64,000 bases of DNA, taken from contig CAJOLH010000001.1 of the NCBI GenBank assembly GCA_905235375.1, positions 62,001 through 126,000 on the forward strand, in the 5' to 3' direction. The notes under the pieces were generated by a model, which had not been told where the DNA came from, ran no database searches, and worked only from the letters and a program-made list of their open reading frames with translations. Position numbers and translations under genes: made by a program. The number at the start of each line of letters is the position of its first letter. Positions within the stretch are counted from its first letter, which is position 1. This stretch comes from an uncultured Bacteroidales bacterium. Lineage in GTDB: Bacteria; Bacteroidota; Bacteroidia; Bacteroidales; UBA3663. Shown piece after piece: positions 43,343 through 52,468 of this stretch.

Positions 43343-44671
43343 TCAATCTACCCAAAATTCCTTACGAGACAGACATTCATCGCCAGCCCAAAGCTCAATG
43401 CAATATCGACCTGTCTCCCATCCATTATGGGAATCGCCAATCCATACATCGAAATCAAGCTGATGTTCGCCAGTTTCAATGTCGAAGGACTGGATATCAT
43501 CATGTGTCTTGCTCCCGAGCGTGAAATCCCCAAGGTCAAAAAAGCCGAATCTGCGGGGACTATGCCATTTAAGCGTCAATCTGGCATTTCCGTTCTCAAG
43601 TCCATAATAAATAATATGTGGTTGAAGCATCAGGTTATTAGTTCTCCTGATATGTGTACCAATCTCCTTTCCTTGATGAGTCGATGGACCTTCGGATGTA
43701 ATAAAGATTCTTGACACCAATAAAGGTTGTTTGATCTTGTAATAGTCACGAATCATCGCAATGATGGAATCCTGACGAATAAGCGCCTTTTCCATCTCTC
43801 GATTCTTCAGATCGCTGGCTTCCAAATCGGTTTCCAGACTGTGAATCTTCTGCTGGAGTTCAATGTTGTTCATCTTCATCTTGCTGTACGACGACATGGC
43901 ATCCGACTCCAACTTGCTGGCTGACTGCAGTTGCCATAGGGTATATGCAAGACCACCAAGGGAAACAAGCAACAATGTTAGCAGGAAAGTCTTCGTACCA
44001 TCCCAACTTGATTTCTTGGAAGGCTTGACAATAGGTGAAGATTGATGGTTCTTCTCTCCTGAATCATCCTTCTTTTCTGCAACGATGACGGGTGCTACAG
44101 GATTATGGGTTGAAACCAGCATCCTACCTTTCTGAACAATGGTATATCCCGACATCTGACTGGCCTTACGGATATCGTTAGGGTCAGCATCTTCACCAAA
44201 CACCCACACTTGGGTAGAAAGATGATCAAAGATAGCCTTGGGCAATGGAATGAATTGGGTCGATAATGCTTGAACAGACGTACAAAGTTGATTGGTCAGA
44301 CGTTCCACTTCAGTACGTTTTTCAATCAACATGCCGACATTGGCAACCACATGACCACGCGAATTAAGCGTGAGCAGTCGGTCGGCAATGACGATATTCT
44401 CAAAGGTGGAACCGAATAAGTCGAAAAGCGGACTCAGATCGCGAAACAGCAGACCCTCTACCCTAAACCCGTAGCCGATAAAGTGTCCCTCACCTTCGTC
44501 AAGCCTGCGCAAATATACATAGTACATCAGATTCCCATCGCGATGGATAGCAATCTGTGTCTGCGCCTCTGCATGGGAAGCTATATGACGAAAGATATCC
44601 TCAGCACCATCTTGCGGGTACTGAGTATATCCAAGACCAAACTCACCAAAGAGATATACCGTGCAATTCAC
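43343..44671 (-). CDS. Uncharacterised bitopic membrane protein with coiled coil
   Basis: 442 residues from GTG 44671; a TTG two codons upstream is also possible, and no in-frame ATG exists. The first 200 residues form a soluble, presumably cytoplasmic domain (YLFGEFGLGYTQYPQDGAED, MYYVYLRRLDEGEGHFIGYG). A polar linker leads to one transmembrane helix at about 227-247, a coiled coil at about 250-303, and a periplasmic beta-rich domain (LTLKWHSPRRFGFFDLG, ELWAGDECLSRKEFWVD). No family is recognised. It precedes the GH25 lysozyme, so a regulator or scaffold of that enzyme is a reasonable guess. Confidence 0.6.
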   Translation of the reverse strand: MNCTVYLFGEFGLGYTQYPQDGAEDIFRHIASHAEAQTQIAIHRDGNLMYYVYLRRLDEGEGHFIGYGFRVEGLLFRDLSPLFDLFGSTFENIVIADRLLTLNSRGHVVANVGMLIEKRTEVERLTNQLCTSVQALSTQFIPLPKAIFDHLSTQVWVFGEDADPNDIRKASQMSGYTIVQKGRMLVSTHNPVAPVIVAEKKDDSGEKNHQSSPIVKPSKKSSWDGTKTFLLTLLLVSLGGLAYTLWQLQSASKLESDAMSSYSKMKMNNIELQQKIHSLETDLEASDLKNREMEKALIRQDSIIAMIRDYYKIKQPLLVSRIFITSEGPSTHQGKEIGTHIRRTNNLMLQPHIIYYGLENGNARLTLKWHSPRRFGFFDLGDFTLGSKTHDDIQSFDIETGEHQLDFDVWIGDSHNGWETGRYCIELWAGDECLSRKEFWVD

Positions 44672-44764
44672 TTTCAAAGAAATTTATGATTTGATAATAT
44701 AGACACAAATTCATCCCAGAAGTTTAATATACGGTTTTAACATAGTAAAAATTGAAATAAATAA

Positions 44765-44802
44765 AAGTCAAATACAAAGCTTTAATTCTTTGTATTTGAC
44801 TT
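44765..44802 (-). terminator. Terminator of the LruC lipoprotein gene
   Basis: AAGTCAAATACAAAG at 44765-44779 and its perfect complement at 44788-44802 form a 15-bp stem. Read on the minus strand it ends in TTTTATTTATTT, 27 bases after the LruC stop. Confidence 0.8.
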
Positions 44803-44828
44803 GCATTAAAATTTAATTATCTCGGCAA

Positions 44829-46445
44829 TTAATTACCTGACTCAGAACTTGAATTATTGTTATCACCGTAACTTGACATATCACCGCCTATCCAATCTGC
44901 GGGAATGGAAATCTTTTCTCCCATCCACTCTACATCTGTATCAACTGCAATGATATAAGGCACATCTCCTGGAGCGGGGAACTCTGAAGTCCAAACACCT
45001 GTCCATTCACCAGGCCAAAGAGATGAACCTGTGTAAGAATATTTATCTGCCATTATCGCAGCAGTTATGTTATTCGTTTTTGGATCCCATCCAGTAATAT
45101 CTATCTTGTAATCGGGATCCCAATTACCACCAGGAGAACCAGCTGGAGTAAGCGTGTTAGCAGTTGTTTCACCATTTAATTGTTTCAAAGTCTGTGTCTG
45201 ATCTGTTGGATCGGTAACTTTTTCAAATGAGTTATCACCTACAGTAATCTGGAAAGGAAGAGTTCCACAGAGATGAGCCATCGTAGCAGTTTGAGTTACT
45301 GTAGTTTGATCTGATAAAATATTAAATGATCCAGTCGGGCTAGAAGGTGTAGGATGTATATATTCGTAAGGAGTTTTTGTTGACTGACTTGCATCAACAA
45401 CGATATCATTGAAATCATAATCGTAAGCATACAGATCCTCAATCATATAACGCTTGGAAATAATGGTTTCAATATCTTTTTCATATACCGTGCTGGGTTC
45501 GGGAACATTTCCAGCTATAAGAAACAATACATCATTAAAATCCCGAACTTTGAGTTGAGTGTCAGTGATATAACCATTTTCTTGACATGTCAGACAAAAA
45601 TCATCAAGTGCAAGAAGATACGCCTCATAATTTGGATCAATTGCCTTAATATTAGCTGGGGTTTCAATCTCAACTAATCCAAAAGTCTTAGGATCATCCA
45701 AGGAGGAAAGTTCATCACCTAACCATGCGAACTGGTTATTTGTTGAACTTTGATTACGAGTAGAAGTTTGTGTGATTTTAACAAAGAAATAAATAAATGA
45801 ATTTGCTGGTGCATCAATCTGATGTGGTATAGATCGAGCGTAACTATAATCTTTAGTCGAAGGTGCATCATTATTTACCCAAGTCGTTCCAAGTACGTTC
45901 CATGACGTTGAATTATTGCTGACTTCTACCTCACCCTTGGAAAATATTTGGTATCTGTAAGCAGCTCCATGACCATCGTTTTTAGCAGGATCCCAAACAA
46001 CACAATATAAATCGAAATCTGGTTCGCTTCTTCCCTGGAAAGCGTATGCAACTTCAAAGGTGCAAGCTTCGTCTGCCTTAAGAACAAAACTCTGAACCTT
46101 GCCAGAATTGTCATCACGCTCGTCGAAGTTATTTGCTATGTACGTTGTAATTTCAGAAGGAATATAATAATAACCATCATCTGAAGCAATAGACTTATAG
46201 GTATCCTCCATAGTGGCACGTGTAAGAGCGCCATTAAGATTATACCGCTTTGCATAAGATGAGAAATCCCAAGTCTGGTTAGGATTAACCTCTCCAAAAT
46301 GCTTTACGAAGTTATCTTCGTAGGCATGGCGATAAGACAATTCTGAAATGTTTTCAACTTCCTCATCATGACATGAGGTTAAAGAAAAGAGCAGGAGAAA
46401 TGCCGCAATGACGGATGCTCCCAAACGAAAATAATTTTTTTGCAT
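44829..46445 (-). CDS. LruC-domain (DUF4842) surface lipoprotein
   Basis: 538 residues with a lipobox (LLFSLTSC). The N-terminal motif FVKHFGEVNPNQTWDF is shared with the lipoprotein at the left edge. The LruC/DUF4842 signature YDYDFNDIVVDAS is at about 341-353, where the Asp-rich loop probably binds calcium. The C-terminal third is a beta-sandwich, ending in a Ser/Asn-rich tail without the GR/GKK sorting signal. Family members are surface or extracellular proteins of unknown function in Bacteroidetes and Leptospira. It is a single-gene transcript. Confidence 0.8.
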   Translation of the reverse strand: MQKNYFRLGASVIAAFLLLFSLTSCHDEEVENISELSYRHAYEDNFVKHFGEVNPNQTWDFSSYAKRYNLNGALTRATMEDTYKSIASDDGYYYIPSEITTYIANNFDERDDNSGKVQSFVLKADEACTFEVAYAFQGRSEPDFDLYCVVWDPAKNDGHGAAYRYQIFSKGEVEVSNNSTSWNVLGTTWVNNDAPSTKDYSYARSIPHQIDAPANSFIYFFVKITQTSTRNQSSTNNQFAWLGDELSSLDDPKTFGLVEIETPANIKAIDPNYEAYLLALDDFCLTCQENGYITDTQLKVRDFNDVLFLIAGNVPEPSTVYEKDIETIISKRYMIEDLYAYDYDFNDIVVDASQSTKTPYEYIHPTPSSPTGSFNILSDQTTVTQTATMAHLCGTLPFQITVGDNSFEKVTDPTDQTQTLKQLNGETTANTLTPAGSPGGNWDPDYKIDITGWDPKTNNITAAIMADKYSYTGSSLWPGEWTGVWTSEFPAPGDVPYIIAVDTDVEWMGEKISIPADWIGGDMSSYGDNNNSSSESGN

Positions 46446-46490
46446 AATTGTATGTATAAAAAAGAAGAATTGTAAGTATAATTAATTTCT

Positions 46491-46499
46491 GCAAAGATA
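46491..46499 (-). promoter_or_regulatory. -7 promoter box for the LruC gene
   Basis: TATCTTTGC on the minus strand, 46 bases upstream of the ATG. Confidence 0.6.
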
Positions 46500-46774
46500 A
46501 GGTTTGAAAAGTAAATCTTCAAAATTAATTATAGGAAAGATTAATTAAAAGTAAAATAAATAAATTAAAACCTAATTTTGCAAAATGAATATAGCAAAAT
46601 AGAACATCTAAAGGTACGTTTCAAGAGACACATATAATTATATTAAAATAGAGATGCATCTAAGATATCATTTTAGGAATATGAAAGTATTATAGCACAA
46701 TTTGTAGTCTTCTAATTTATAATGTGGCTTGATAAAGAAGAGAATAAAGGTAAACTAAAGTCATATAACACTCT

Positions 46775-47186
46775 GTCGCGCGTCAGAGTGCTATCTTCCG
46801 CATCAGCAAGCATTATGTCGCGCGTCAGAGTGCTATCTTCCACATCAGCAAGCATTATGTCGCGCGTCAGAGTGCTATCTCTCGCATCAGCAAGCATTAT
46901 GTCGCGCGTCAGAGTGCTATCTTCCGCATCAGCAAGCATTATGTCGCGCGTCAGAGTGCTATCTTCCGCATCAGCAAGCATTATGTCGCGCATCAGAGTG
47001 CTATCTTCCGCATCAGCAAGCATTCTGTAGCGCGTCAGAGTGTTTCCTTCCGCATCAGCAAGCATTCTGTAGCGCGTCAGAGTGCTATCTCCCACATCAG
47101 CAAGCACTCTGTCGCGCGTCAAAGTGCTTTCCAAAAAAGAGGAAGCATTCTGATGCGCGTCAAAGTGCTTCCTCCGTTAAGAGATT
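46775..47186. repeat. Tandem array of 42-bp units with embedded palindrome
   Basis: Nine units begin at 46775, 46817, 46859, 46901, 46943, 46985, 47027, 47069 and 47111, spaced exactly 42 bases, with a shortened tenth at 47152. Each unit contains an imperfect palindrome AGCAYTMTG-NCGCGCG-TCARAGTGCT (best at 47103-47128) and a conserved 16-base linker (ATCTTCCGCATCAGCA). Variation between units is limited to single substitutions. Because 42 is a multiple of three, both strands show open frames with a 14-residue repeat (minus: DSTLTRDIMLADAE), but neither has the properties of a known protein. The rest of 46446-47230 holds only the LruC promoter. Confidence 0.9.
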
Positions 47187-47230
47187 AGTTTTTCTTTTCT
47201 TGGACCAATCAATCCAAGGCAGAAAATTGG

Positions 47231-48091
47231 TTATTTATTTGAGCAAATCGACTGAATAACCATGCCTGCGAGAGACATACCGAAGATACCGGTAATGTGG
47301 TTTAAAGATCCATTGATTTGTGCTTTGCTCGTACACCATTCGTGCTCTACAAGACGCTGGTCGCCAGGAGCATCATAAACCGCACTGTCTGTGCCTCTTA
47401 ATCCGCTAATAAGACGAGCTTTGGGGCACATACATTGTGAAGTGCCGCAAGATGCATTTTCTCCCTGATTTTTGAGCGGAGTCTCTTCGCTATAGACGCA
47501 AAGGAATTTTCTTTTGGGGAAAGTCTTTTGCTTCTTGAACTTATTACGCAAAGCACGGGCTAACGCGTCGCCCTGAATCTTCCAGAACTCCACCGTTCGA
47601 ACCTTAAAAGGATCGATGCGCAAGGCAGCGCCCATCGACGAAAAGAAAGTGATGTGCTTAGGCAGACTGGTTGCATGAAGGATGAGATGAGCTTTTTCGG
47701 TGAGCGAGTCGATGGCATCAATGATGAAGTCATAGGATTCGAGATGAAACGAATCGGCTGTCGTAGCATCATAAATCATTTGCAGGGCATTGACCTCGGC
47801 ATCAGGATTAATTTCAAGGAGGCGGTTGCGAAGTGCTTCAACCTTCACCTGCCCTATCGTCTTAGATGTAGCCATCGACTGACGATTGCAGTTTGTGATG
47901 CAGACTCGATCGGAATCGACAATGGTAAGATGGCGTATGCCACTACGTACCAAACTCTCGGCACACCACGAACCGACACCGCCCACACCAAAAATAATGA
48001 CACGAGCCTCGGCAATGCGCTGCATTGCCGAGGTTCCTAAAAGTAACTCCGAACGTCGGAGCATTCCTCGTTCAAACGAAGACTTCATCAA
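47231..48091 (-). CDS. tcdA: tRNA threonylcarbamoyladenosine dehydratase TcdA (CsdL)
   Basis: 286 residues of the ThiF/HesA E1-like family. The nucleotide-binding GVGGVGSW is at 35-42, followed by VDSDRVCITNCNRQSMA and DAIDSLTEK. The C-terminal signature INGSLNHITGIFGMSLAG is that of TcdA, which cyclises t6A37 in ANN-decoding tRNAs to ct6A. The start overlaps the end of the EF-hand gene by four bases, so it is translated with it. Confidence 0.9.
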   Translation of the reverse strand: MMKSSFERGMLRRSELLLGTSAMQRIAEARVIIFGVGGVGSWCAESLVRSGIRHLTIVDSDRVCITNCNRQSMATSKTIGQVKVEALRNRLLEINPDAEVNALQMIYDATTADSFHLESYDFIIDAIDSLTEKAHLILHATSLPKHITFFSSMGAALRIDPFKVRTVEFWKIQGDALARALRNKFKKQKTFPKRKFLCVYSEETPLKNQGENASCGTSQCMCPKARLISGLRGTDSAVYDAPGDQRLVEHEWCTSKAQINGSLNHITGIFGMSLAGMVIQSICSNK

Positions 48092-50046
48092 TTTACGTTA
48101 GCAGGAGCAGAAGAACCTGTGCAGAAACCCTTGCAAACCTCAAGTAGGTTGATGTCAAGCGCATTGCAGATGAGGTATGCACCAATGAGGATGAGCAGCA
48201 AACTGATGAAGAAGTTGCGAACTTTGTGCGTCTCCTCTGGATATGGATCCTTCACGTCAAACTTGACTGGGAAGTTGACAGCCTGTGTCAGTACATTGCC
48301 GAATGGGATGTTGATCTTGGCTGCTGCATTGACAGCCCAACCCTGGGCATTAAGTATTGGAGCAAGGTTGCGCTTGCGAAGCTTGAGCCAAGCGATGAAC
48401 ATCGACGGACCGGAAATGATGAGGAAGATAGCCAAAATGACGAGAATCAGTTGCCACAGACTCAACTTGATAAGACCGCTGAAGATGGCAACCAGACACG
48501 AGCCTAACATACCGAGTCCCATGCCGATAGCTGCAAATACACCAGAGAACTTGGCAATATCGAAGGTTCCTGCCGACTTGCCAGCCTCCTTAGCGGCAGC
48601 AGCATTGGTAAGATCGGCACTCTTCACTTCGGCTGTCTTGGCATCAAACTTTGCCGTAGCGTCAGCCATCACTGCATTCTCCTTCTCGGCAGCAAACTTG
48701 TTGATCTGCTCGCTCACGAAGTTAGAGAACTTGCGATATGGACTCAAGGCAGCCTGCTTGATGGAGATAGGATTGTCGATGATGTTGACAATCTTGGCAT
48801 CATAATCCACGCCATAGACGTCGTAGAAGATACAGTTCTTGCCCACGAAAAGATCTCCAACCTCACCCACGGTGACAGCAGCAATAATCTTCATGGATTT
48901 GCCAGTCGATTTGCTGACACAGTCGCAGGTAAGCAGATACATTCCGCTCTTGGCAGCCTGAGCAGCCATAGCTGCTGCATCGGTGACGCGTACGCAAAGG
49001 TCGCAGGTGCGCTGATCGACCACAAGTGTACCCACCTGGAAAATCGCCCACTTCTGCGTGTTGTAGAGATCCTGCAGGGTCACATAGTTGCGGAGCAGTG
49101 TGAAGAAGTCGCGAGTCAGATGGAGCAACTTGTCAACCGACTGCTTGGCAGCCTGTTCCTCATCGACAGTGATGTCAGCCTCCGTAATAGAGATGCTCTT
49201 CTGGTATGCATCGAAAGCACTCAGCTTGGCTCCAATCTCGTTCCAATCGGCTTCGGTAAGCACCTTAGCCTTCGGGTCGAGCGCAGCCTTGACAGTAGAA
49301 AACTGTGCAGCCCAAGCAGGGTTGATGGGTTCGCTGAGGTCGATGGCCTCCACACCTTCCTTGATGCGAGCAATGGGATAGGCAGCAATCTCAGCAAGCT
49401 TGTCGGTCAGGTTGGCAGGAGAAATGCCTTCGATGCTGGCTACCTGTACGTCGAGGGCAGGGGTGCTCTCCTTCGAATACTTGGTGAGCTTGCCACGGAG
49501 GAAGAAATCCTTTACCTTGGCATCGAGCGCCTTGTAGGCAGCATCAATGTCAGCTGTCTTGTCACCGTAGGGAGCAGCAACTTCTGCTTCTTTCTTGGCA
49601 GCTTCAAGAGCAGCCTCAAACTTTGCCTTGCGATAGGCATCGAGACAACCCTTGCTGTCGGCCAAAGAGATTTCGGTGGGCTCTTTTCCAAGTTGGTTCA
49701 GGATATCGGCAGCGACATCATAGATCTTCTTGCCATCCTCATCCTCCTGGTTGATGGCACTGAGGGGCAGCGAGTCCCTGCCTTCAACCACGGGCTGAAG
49801 ATCCTTCAGCACCTTGCAGAGCCACTTCGACACGCCTACAACCTCATCGATACGGATTTGGCCGTCGCCGTTCGCATCCATATACTTGAGCGATTGCTCA
49901 TCAATCTCCAGACCGGATACTGGACAAGACAGCACGGTCCACATCTTCTTGTCGAGTTCGCCGAGGTGCTTGATGTCTTCGGCAGAACTGATGTACACGC
50001 GGGTGACACCACCGATGCGTGCAAATTTCCATTTGTAATCAGACAT
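48088..50046 (-). CDS. Uncharacterised EF-hand membrane protein
   Basis: 652 residues. A canonical EF-hand loop DANGDGQIRIDE lies at 57-68, so calcium binding is likely. A long Ala/Lys/Glu-rich helical region follows to about 330, then a beta-rich part with two CxxC-like pairs (RTCDLCVR, LLTCDCVS), and two hydrophobic blocks near the end (about 505-565 and 608-630) that should insert in the membrane. There is no signal peptide. I do not recognise a named family beyond the EF-hand. It sits between hisC (39-base gap) and tcdA, where hisB is often found. Confidence 0.65.
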   Translation of the reverse strand: MSDYKWKFARIGGVTRVYISSAEDIKHLGELDKKMWTVLSCPVSGLEIDEQSLKYMDANGDGQIRIDEVVGVSKWLCKVLKDLQPVVEGRDSLPLSAINQEDEDGKKIYDVAADILNQLGKEPTEISLADSKGCLDAYRKAKFEAALEAAKKEAEVAAPYGDKTADIDAAYKALDAKVKDFFLRGKLTKYSKESTPALDVQVASIEGISPANLTDKLAEIAAYPIARIKEGVEAIDLSEPINPAWAAQFSTVKAALDPKAKVLTEADWNEIGAKLSAFDAYQKSISITEADITVDEEQAAKQSVDKLLHLTRDFFTLLRNYVTLQDLYNTQKWAIFQVGTLVVDQRTCDLCVRVTDAAAMAAQAAKSGMYLLTCDCVSKSTGKSMKIIAAVTVGEVGDLFVGKNCIFYDVYGVDYDAKIVNIIDNPISIKQAALSPYRKFSNFVSEQINKFAAEKENAVMADATAKFDAKTAEVKSADLTNAAAAKEAGKSAGTFDIAKFSGVFAAIGMGLGMLGSCLVAIFSGLIKLSLWQLILVILAIFLIISGPSMFIAWLKLRKRNLAPILNAQGWAVNAAAKINIPFGNVLTQAVNFPVKFDVKDPYPEETHKVRNFFISLLLILIGAYLICNALDINLLEVCKGFCTGSSAPANVN

Positions 50047-50085
50047 GTTTTTTTGAATTAATAATTAATAATTAAAAATTAACAA

Positions 50086-51153
50086 TTAATCATTTAAATA
50101 GATTGTTTTTAAGGTTTCATATAAAGTAGCATTCTCTTCGGGTGTGCCCACGGTGATACGAAGGCAACCTTGGCAGAGATGCACACGCGTACGATTACGA
50201 ACTATAATTCCCTTGTTTTGCAGATATTGATATACATAATCAGCCGATTGGCCTGCATCCTTTCCTTCGAGCTTCGTGCGCACCAATAGAAAATTGGCAT
50301 CGCTCGCATAGATATGCTCGACAATCGGAAGCGAACCAAGCAAGATTCGCAAGTTTTCACGTTCACCAAGTATTTCCTCGACGTGACGGTCGTGTACCTG
50401 CGGTTGGCTCATGGCACGAATGGCAGCCCGTTGCGTCAGTACATTGACATTATAAGGATATTTCACACGATTGAAATACATGATAATCTCAGGACTTGCA
50501 TAAGCAATACCGCAACGGATAGCCGCATGTCCCCATGCTTTGCTGAACGTCTGCAGAACGATGAGGTTATCATATTTGTCTAAAAGAGACAACATCGTGC
50601 CTTTGCGGGAAAAATCGATATATGCTTCATCGACTACAACCACAAGGTCTGAATAACGACGCACGATATCCTCAAGTTCATCCAGCAAGAAGGCGTTACC
50701 AGAAGGATTATTGGGCGAACAGATCCAAAGAACCTTCGTCTTGTCATCGACCTGTGAGGCAATGGCAGCAAGGTCGAGCTGGAAGTCGTCAGTCAGACTT
50801 GCCGAGCGATATTCCACATCGTTCACATCAGCACAAACCTTATACATTCCATAGGAGGGTGCAATGGCGACCACATTGTCGATGCGGGGCTCGCAAAAGA
50901 TGCGATACACCAAATCGATGGCCTCATCACTGCCATTGCCGAGGAAGATTTGCTCCTCGCGCACCTTCTTAAGCGGAGCCAAGAGAGCCTTAACCTCGTG
51001 CTGTAAAGGATCGGGATAACGATTGACCCCATTCTCGTAAGGCGACTCGTTGGCATCGATGAATACACTGGCCTCACCCTTGAACTCATCACGAGCACAA
51101 GAGTAAGGTGCTAAAGCCAGGATGTTCTTACGAATAGCTTTATTTAGATCCAT
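50086..51153 (-). CDS. hisC: Histidinol-phosphate aminotransferase HisC
   Basis: 355 residues of fold-type I PLP aminotransferases. The PLP-lysine segment is LQTFSKAWGHAAIRCG; SPNNPSGNAF and VVDEAYIDFSRKGT supply the cofactor contacts. It converts imidazole-acetol phosphate to histidinol phosphate. The start is one base after the hisD stop, so it is in the hisGDC operon. Confidence 0.94.
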   Translation of the reverse strand: MDLNKAIRKNILALAPYSCARDEFKGEASVFIDANESPYENGVNRYPDPLQHEVKALLAPLKKVREEQIFLGNGSDEAIDLVYRIFCEPRIDNVVAIAPSYGMYKVCADVNDVEYRSASLTDDFQLDLAAIASQVDDKTKVLWICSPNNPSGNAFLLDELEDIVRRYSDLVVVVDEAYIDFSRKGTMLSLLDKYDNLIVLQTFSKAWGHAAIRCGIAYASPEIIMYFNRVKYPYNVNVLTQRAAIRAMSQPQVHDRHVEEILGERENLRILLGSLPIVEHIYASDANFLLVRTKLEGKDAGQSADYVYQYLQNKGIIVRNRTRVHLCQGCLRITVGTPEENATLYETLKTIYLND

Positions 51154-51154
51154 C

Positions 51155-52438
51155 TTATTTGAAATCCTTTAATCGAAGAGTTACCGCATTCTTGTGTGCA
51201 TCGAGCTGTTCGTTGGCAGCCATCACTTCGATGATTGGCCCAAGCCCACACAGACCTTCACGAGTCAAATGCTGGAAAGTGACCTTACGCATATAGGAAT
51301 CGAGGTTGACACCATTATATGCCTTCGCATAGCCATTGGTAGGCAAAGTATGATTGGTGCCACTTGCATAATCGCCCGCACTTTCAGGACTGTATGGCCC
51401 CAAGAAGACCGAACCTGCATTGCGAACCTGATTGGCAAGTTCCTCATAATTATCGGTGTTGATGATGAGATGTTCAGGCGCATATTCATTGACGAGCTCC
51501 ATGATTTCCTGCTGATCGTGCAGCAGGATGACCTTGCTATGCTCCAACGAATGACGCGTCAACGCCTGGCGGCTGAGTTTCTCAAGCTGGCTGTTCATCA
51601 CCTCCTCGAAACGACGAACTACCTCTTCACTATCGGTGAACAATACCGATTGGGAATCGGCACCATGCTCAGCCTGACTCAGGAAGTCGGAAGCCACATA
51701 TTCGAGGTTGGCCGACGCATCGGCAATGACAGCGACTTCCGAGGGTCCTGCCGGCATATCGATAGCGACATCACGCAACGAAACCAGTTGTTTGGCCATC
51801 TGAACAAACTGATTGCCGGGGCCAAAGATCTTATAGACCTTGGGCACGCTTTCTGTGCCATACGCCATAGCGCCGATAGCCTGTACGCCACCGCATTTAT
51901 AGACTTCGGTGACACCTGCCACCTGTGCAGCAAAAAGGATAGCAGGATTGACCTTCCCTTCAGGATTCGGAGGGGTGCAAAGCACAATCTTGCTGCATCC
52001 TGCAATCCGAGCAGGAATACCAAGCATCAACACGGTACTGAAGAGTGGAGCAGTACCACCCGGCACATACAGACCGACACGATCAATCGGGATGGACTTC
52101 TGCCAGCACGACACACCAGGCTGTGTCTCGACCACGTAGGAGATGGAACGCTGCGACTCATGAAAACGCGATATATTACGCGCTGCCTGACGTATAGCAA
52201 AGGCCAAGTCATCGCTGATATTCCGAGATGCTTCCCTGAATTCATCATCCGACACACGAAGGTCGGACAATTCACAATGATCGAATCGGGCTTCAAGCTG
52301 ACGAATCATTGCGTCGCCCTCCCGACGAATGTCGTCAAGGAGATTGGACACCGTCTCACGAAGTTGACTGTTGTCGAAGGTGGGACGCTTGATGATTTCC
52401 GCCCATTCGGAACGCTGGGGATATTGATAGATTGTCAT
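51155..52438 (-). CDS. hisD: Histidinol dehydrogenase HisD
   Basis: 427 residues, normal length. Motifs include GLYVPGGTAPLFSTVLM, FGPGNQFVQMAK, the zinc/active-site SQAEHGADSQ and NEYAPEHL, and the C-terminal SYMRKVTFQHLTREGL. It oxidises L-histidinol to L-histidine in two NAD-dependent steps. It is the second gene of hisGDC. Confidence 0.95.
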   Translation of the reverse strand: MTIYQYPQRSEWAEIIKRPTFDNSQLRETVSNLLDDIRREGDAMIRQLEARFDHCELSDLRVSDDEFREASRNISDDLAFAIRQAARNISRFHESQRSISYVVETQPGVSCWQKSIPIDRVGLYVPGGTAPLFSTVLMLGIPARIAGCSKIVLCTPPNPEGKVNPAILFAAQVAGVTEVYKCGGVQAIGAMAYGTESVPKVYKIFGPGNQFVQMAKQLVSLRDVAIDMPAGPSEVAVIADASANLEYVASDFLSQAEHGADSQSVLFTDSEEVVRRFEEVMNSQLEKLSRQALTRHSLEHSKVILLHDQQEIMELVNEYAPEHLIINTDNYEELANQVRNAGSVFLGPYSPESAGDYASGTNHTLPTNGYAKAYNGVNLDSYMRKVTFQHLTREGLCGLGPIIEVMAANEQLDAHKNAVTLRLKDFK

Positions 52439-52468
52439 CGTCTTGTGAAAATCTGAAAAGAGAAGAAG

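Noticed and set aside
46712..47134. Coding gene for a 14-residue-repeat protein on the minus strand
   Set aside because: Open only because 42 is divisible by three; the opposite strand is open too, and there is no promoter box, signal sequence or known repeat family. Left as a possibility in the finding, not called as a gene.
46775..47186. CRISPR array
   Set aside because: Period and palindromic repeat look CRISPR-like at first, but the segments between palindromes are also nearly identical, so there are no unique spacers. It is a tandem repeat.
49120..50061. 313-residue frame antisense to the EF-hand gene
   Set aside because: No motif and no promoter; the minus-strand frame has the EF-hand loop, membrane spans and operon spacing.
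51194..52456. 420-residue frame antisense to hisD
   Set aside because: hisD is unmistakable on the other strand, and the antisense frame lacks domain motifs. It reflects codon bias of hisD.
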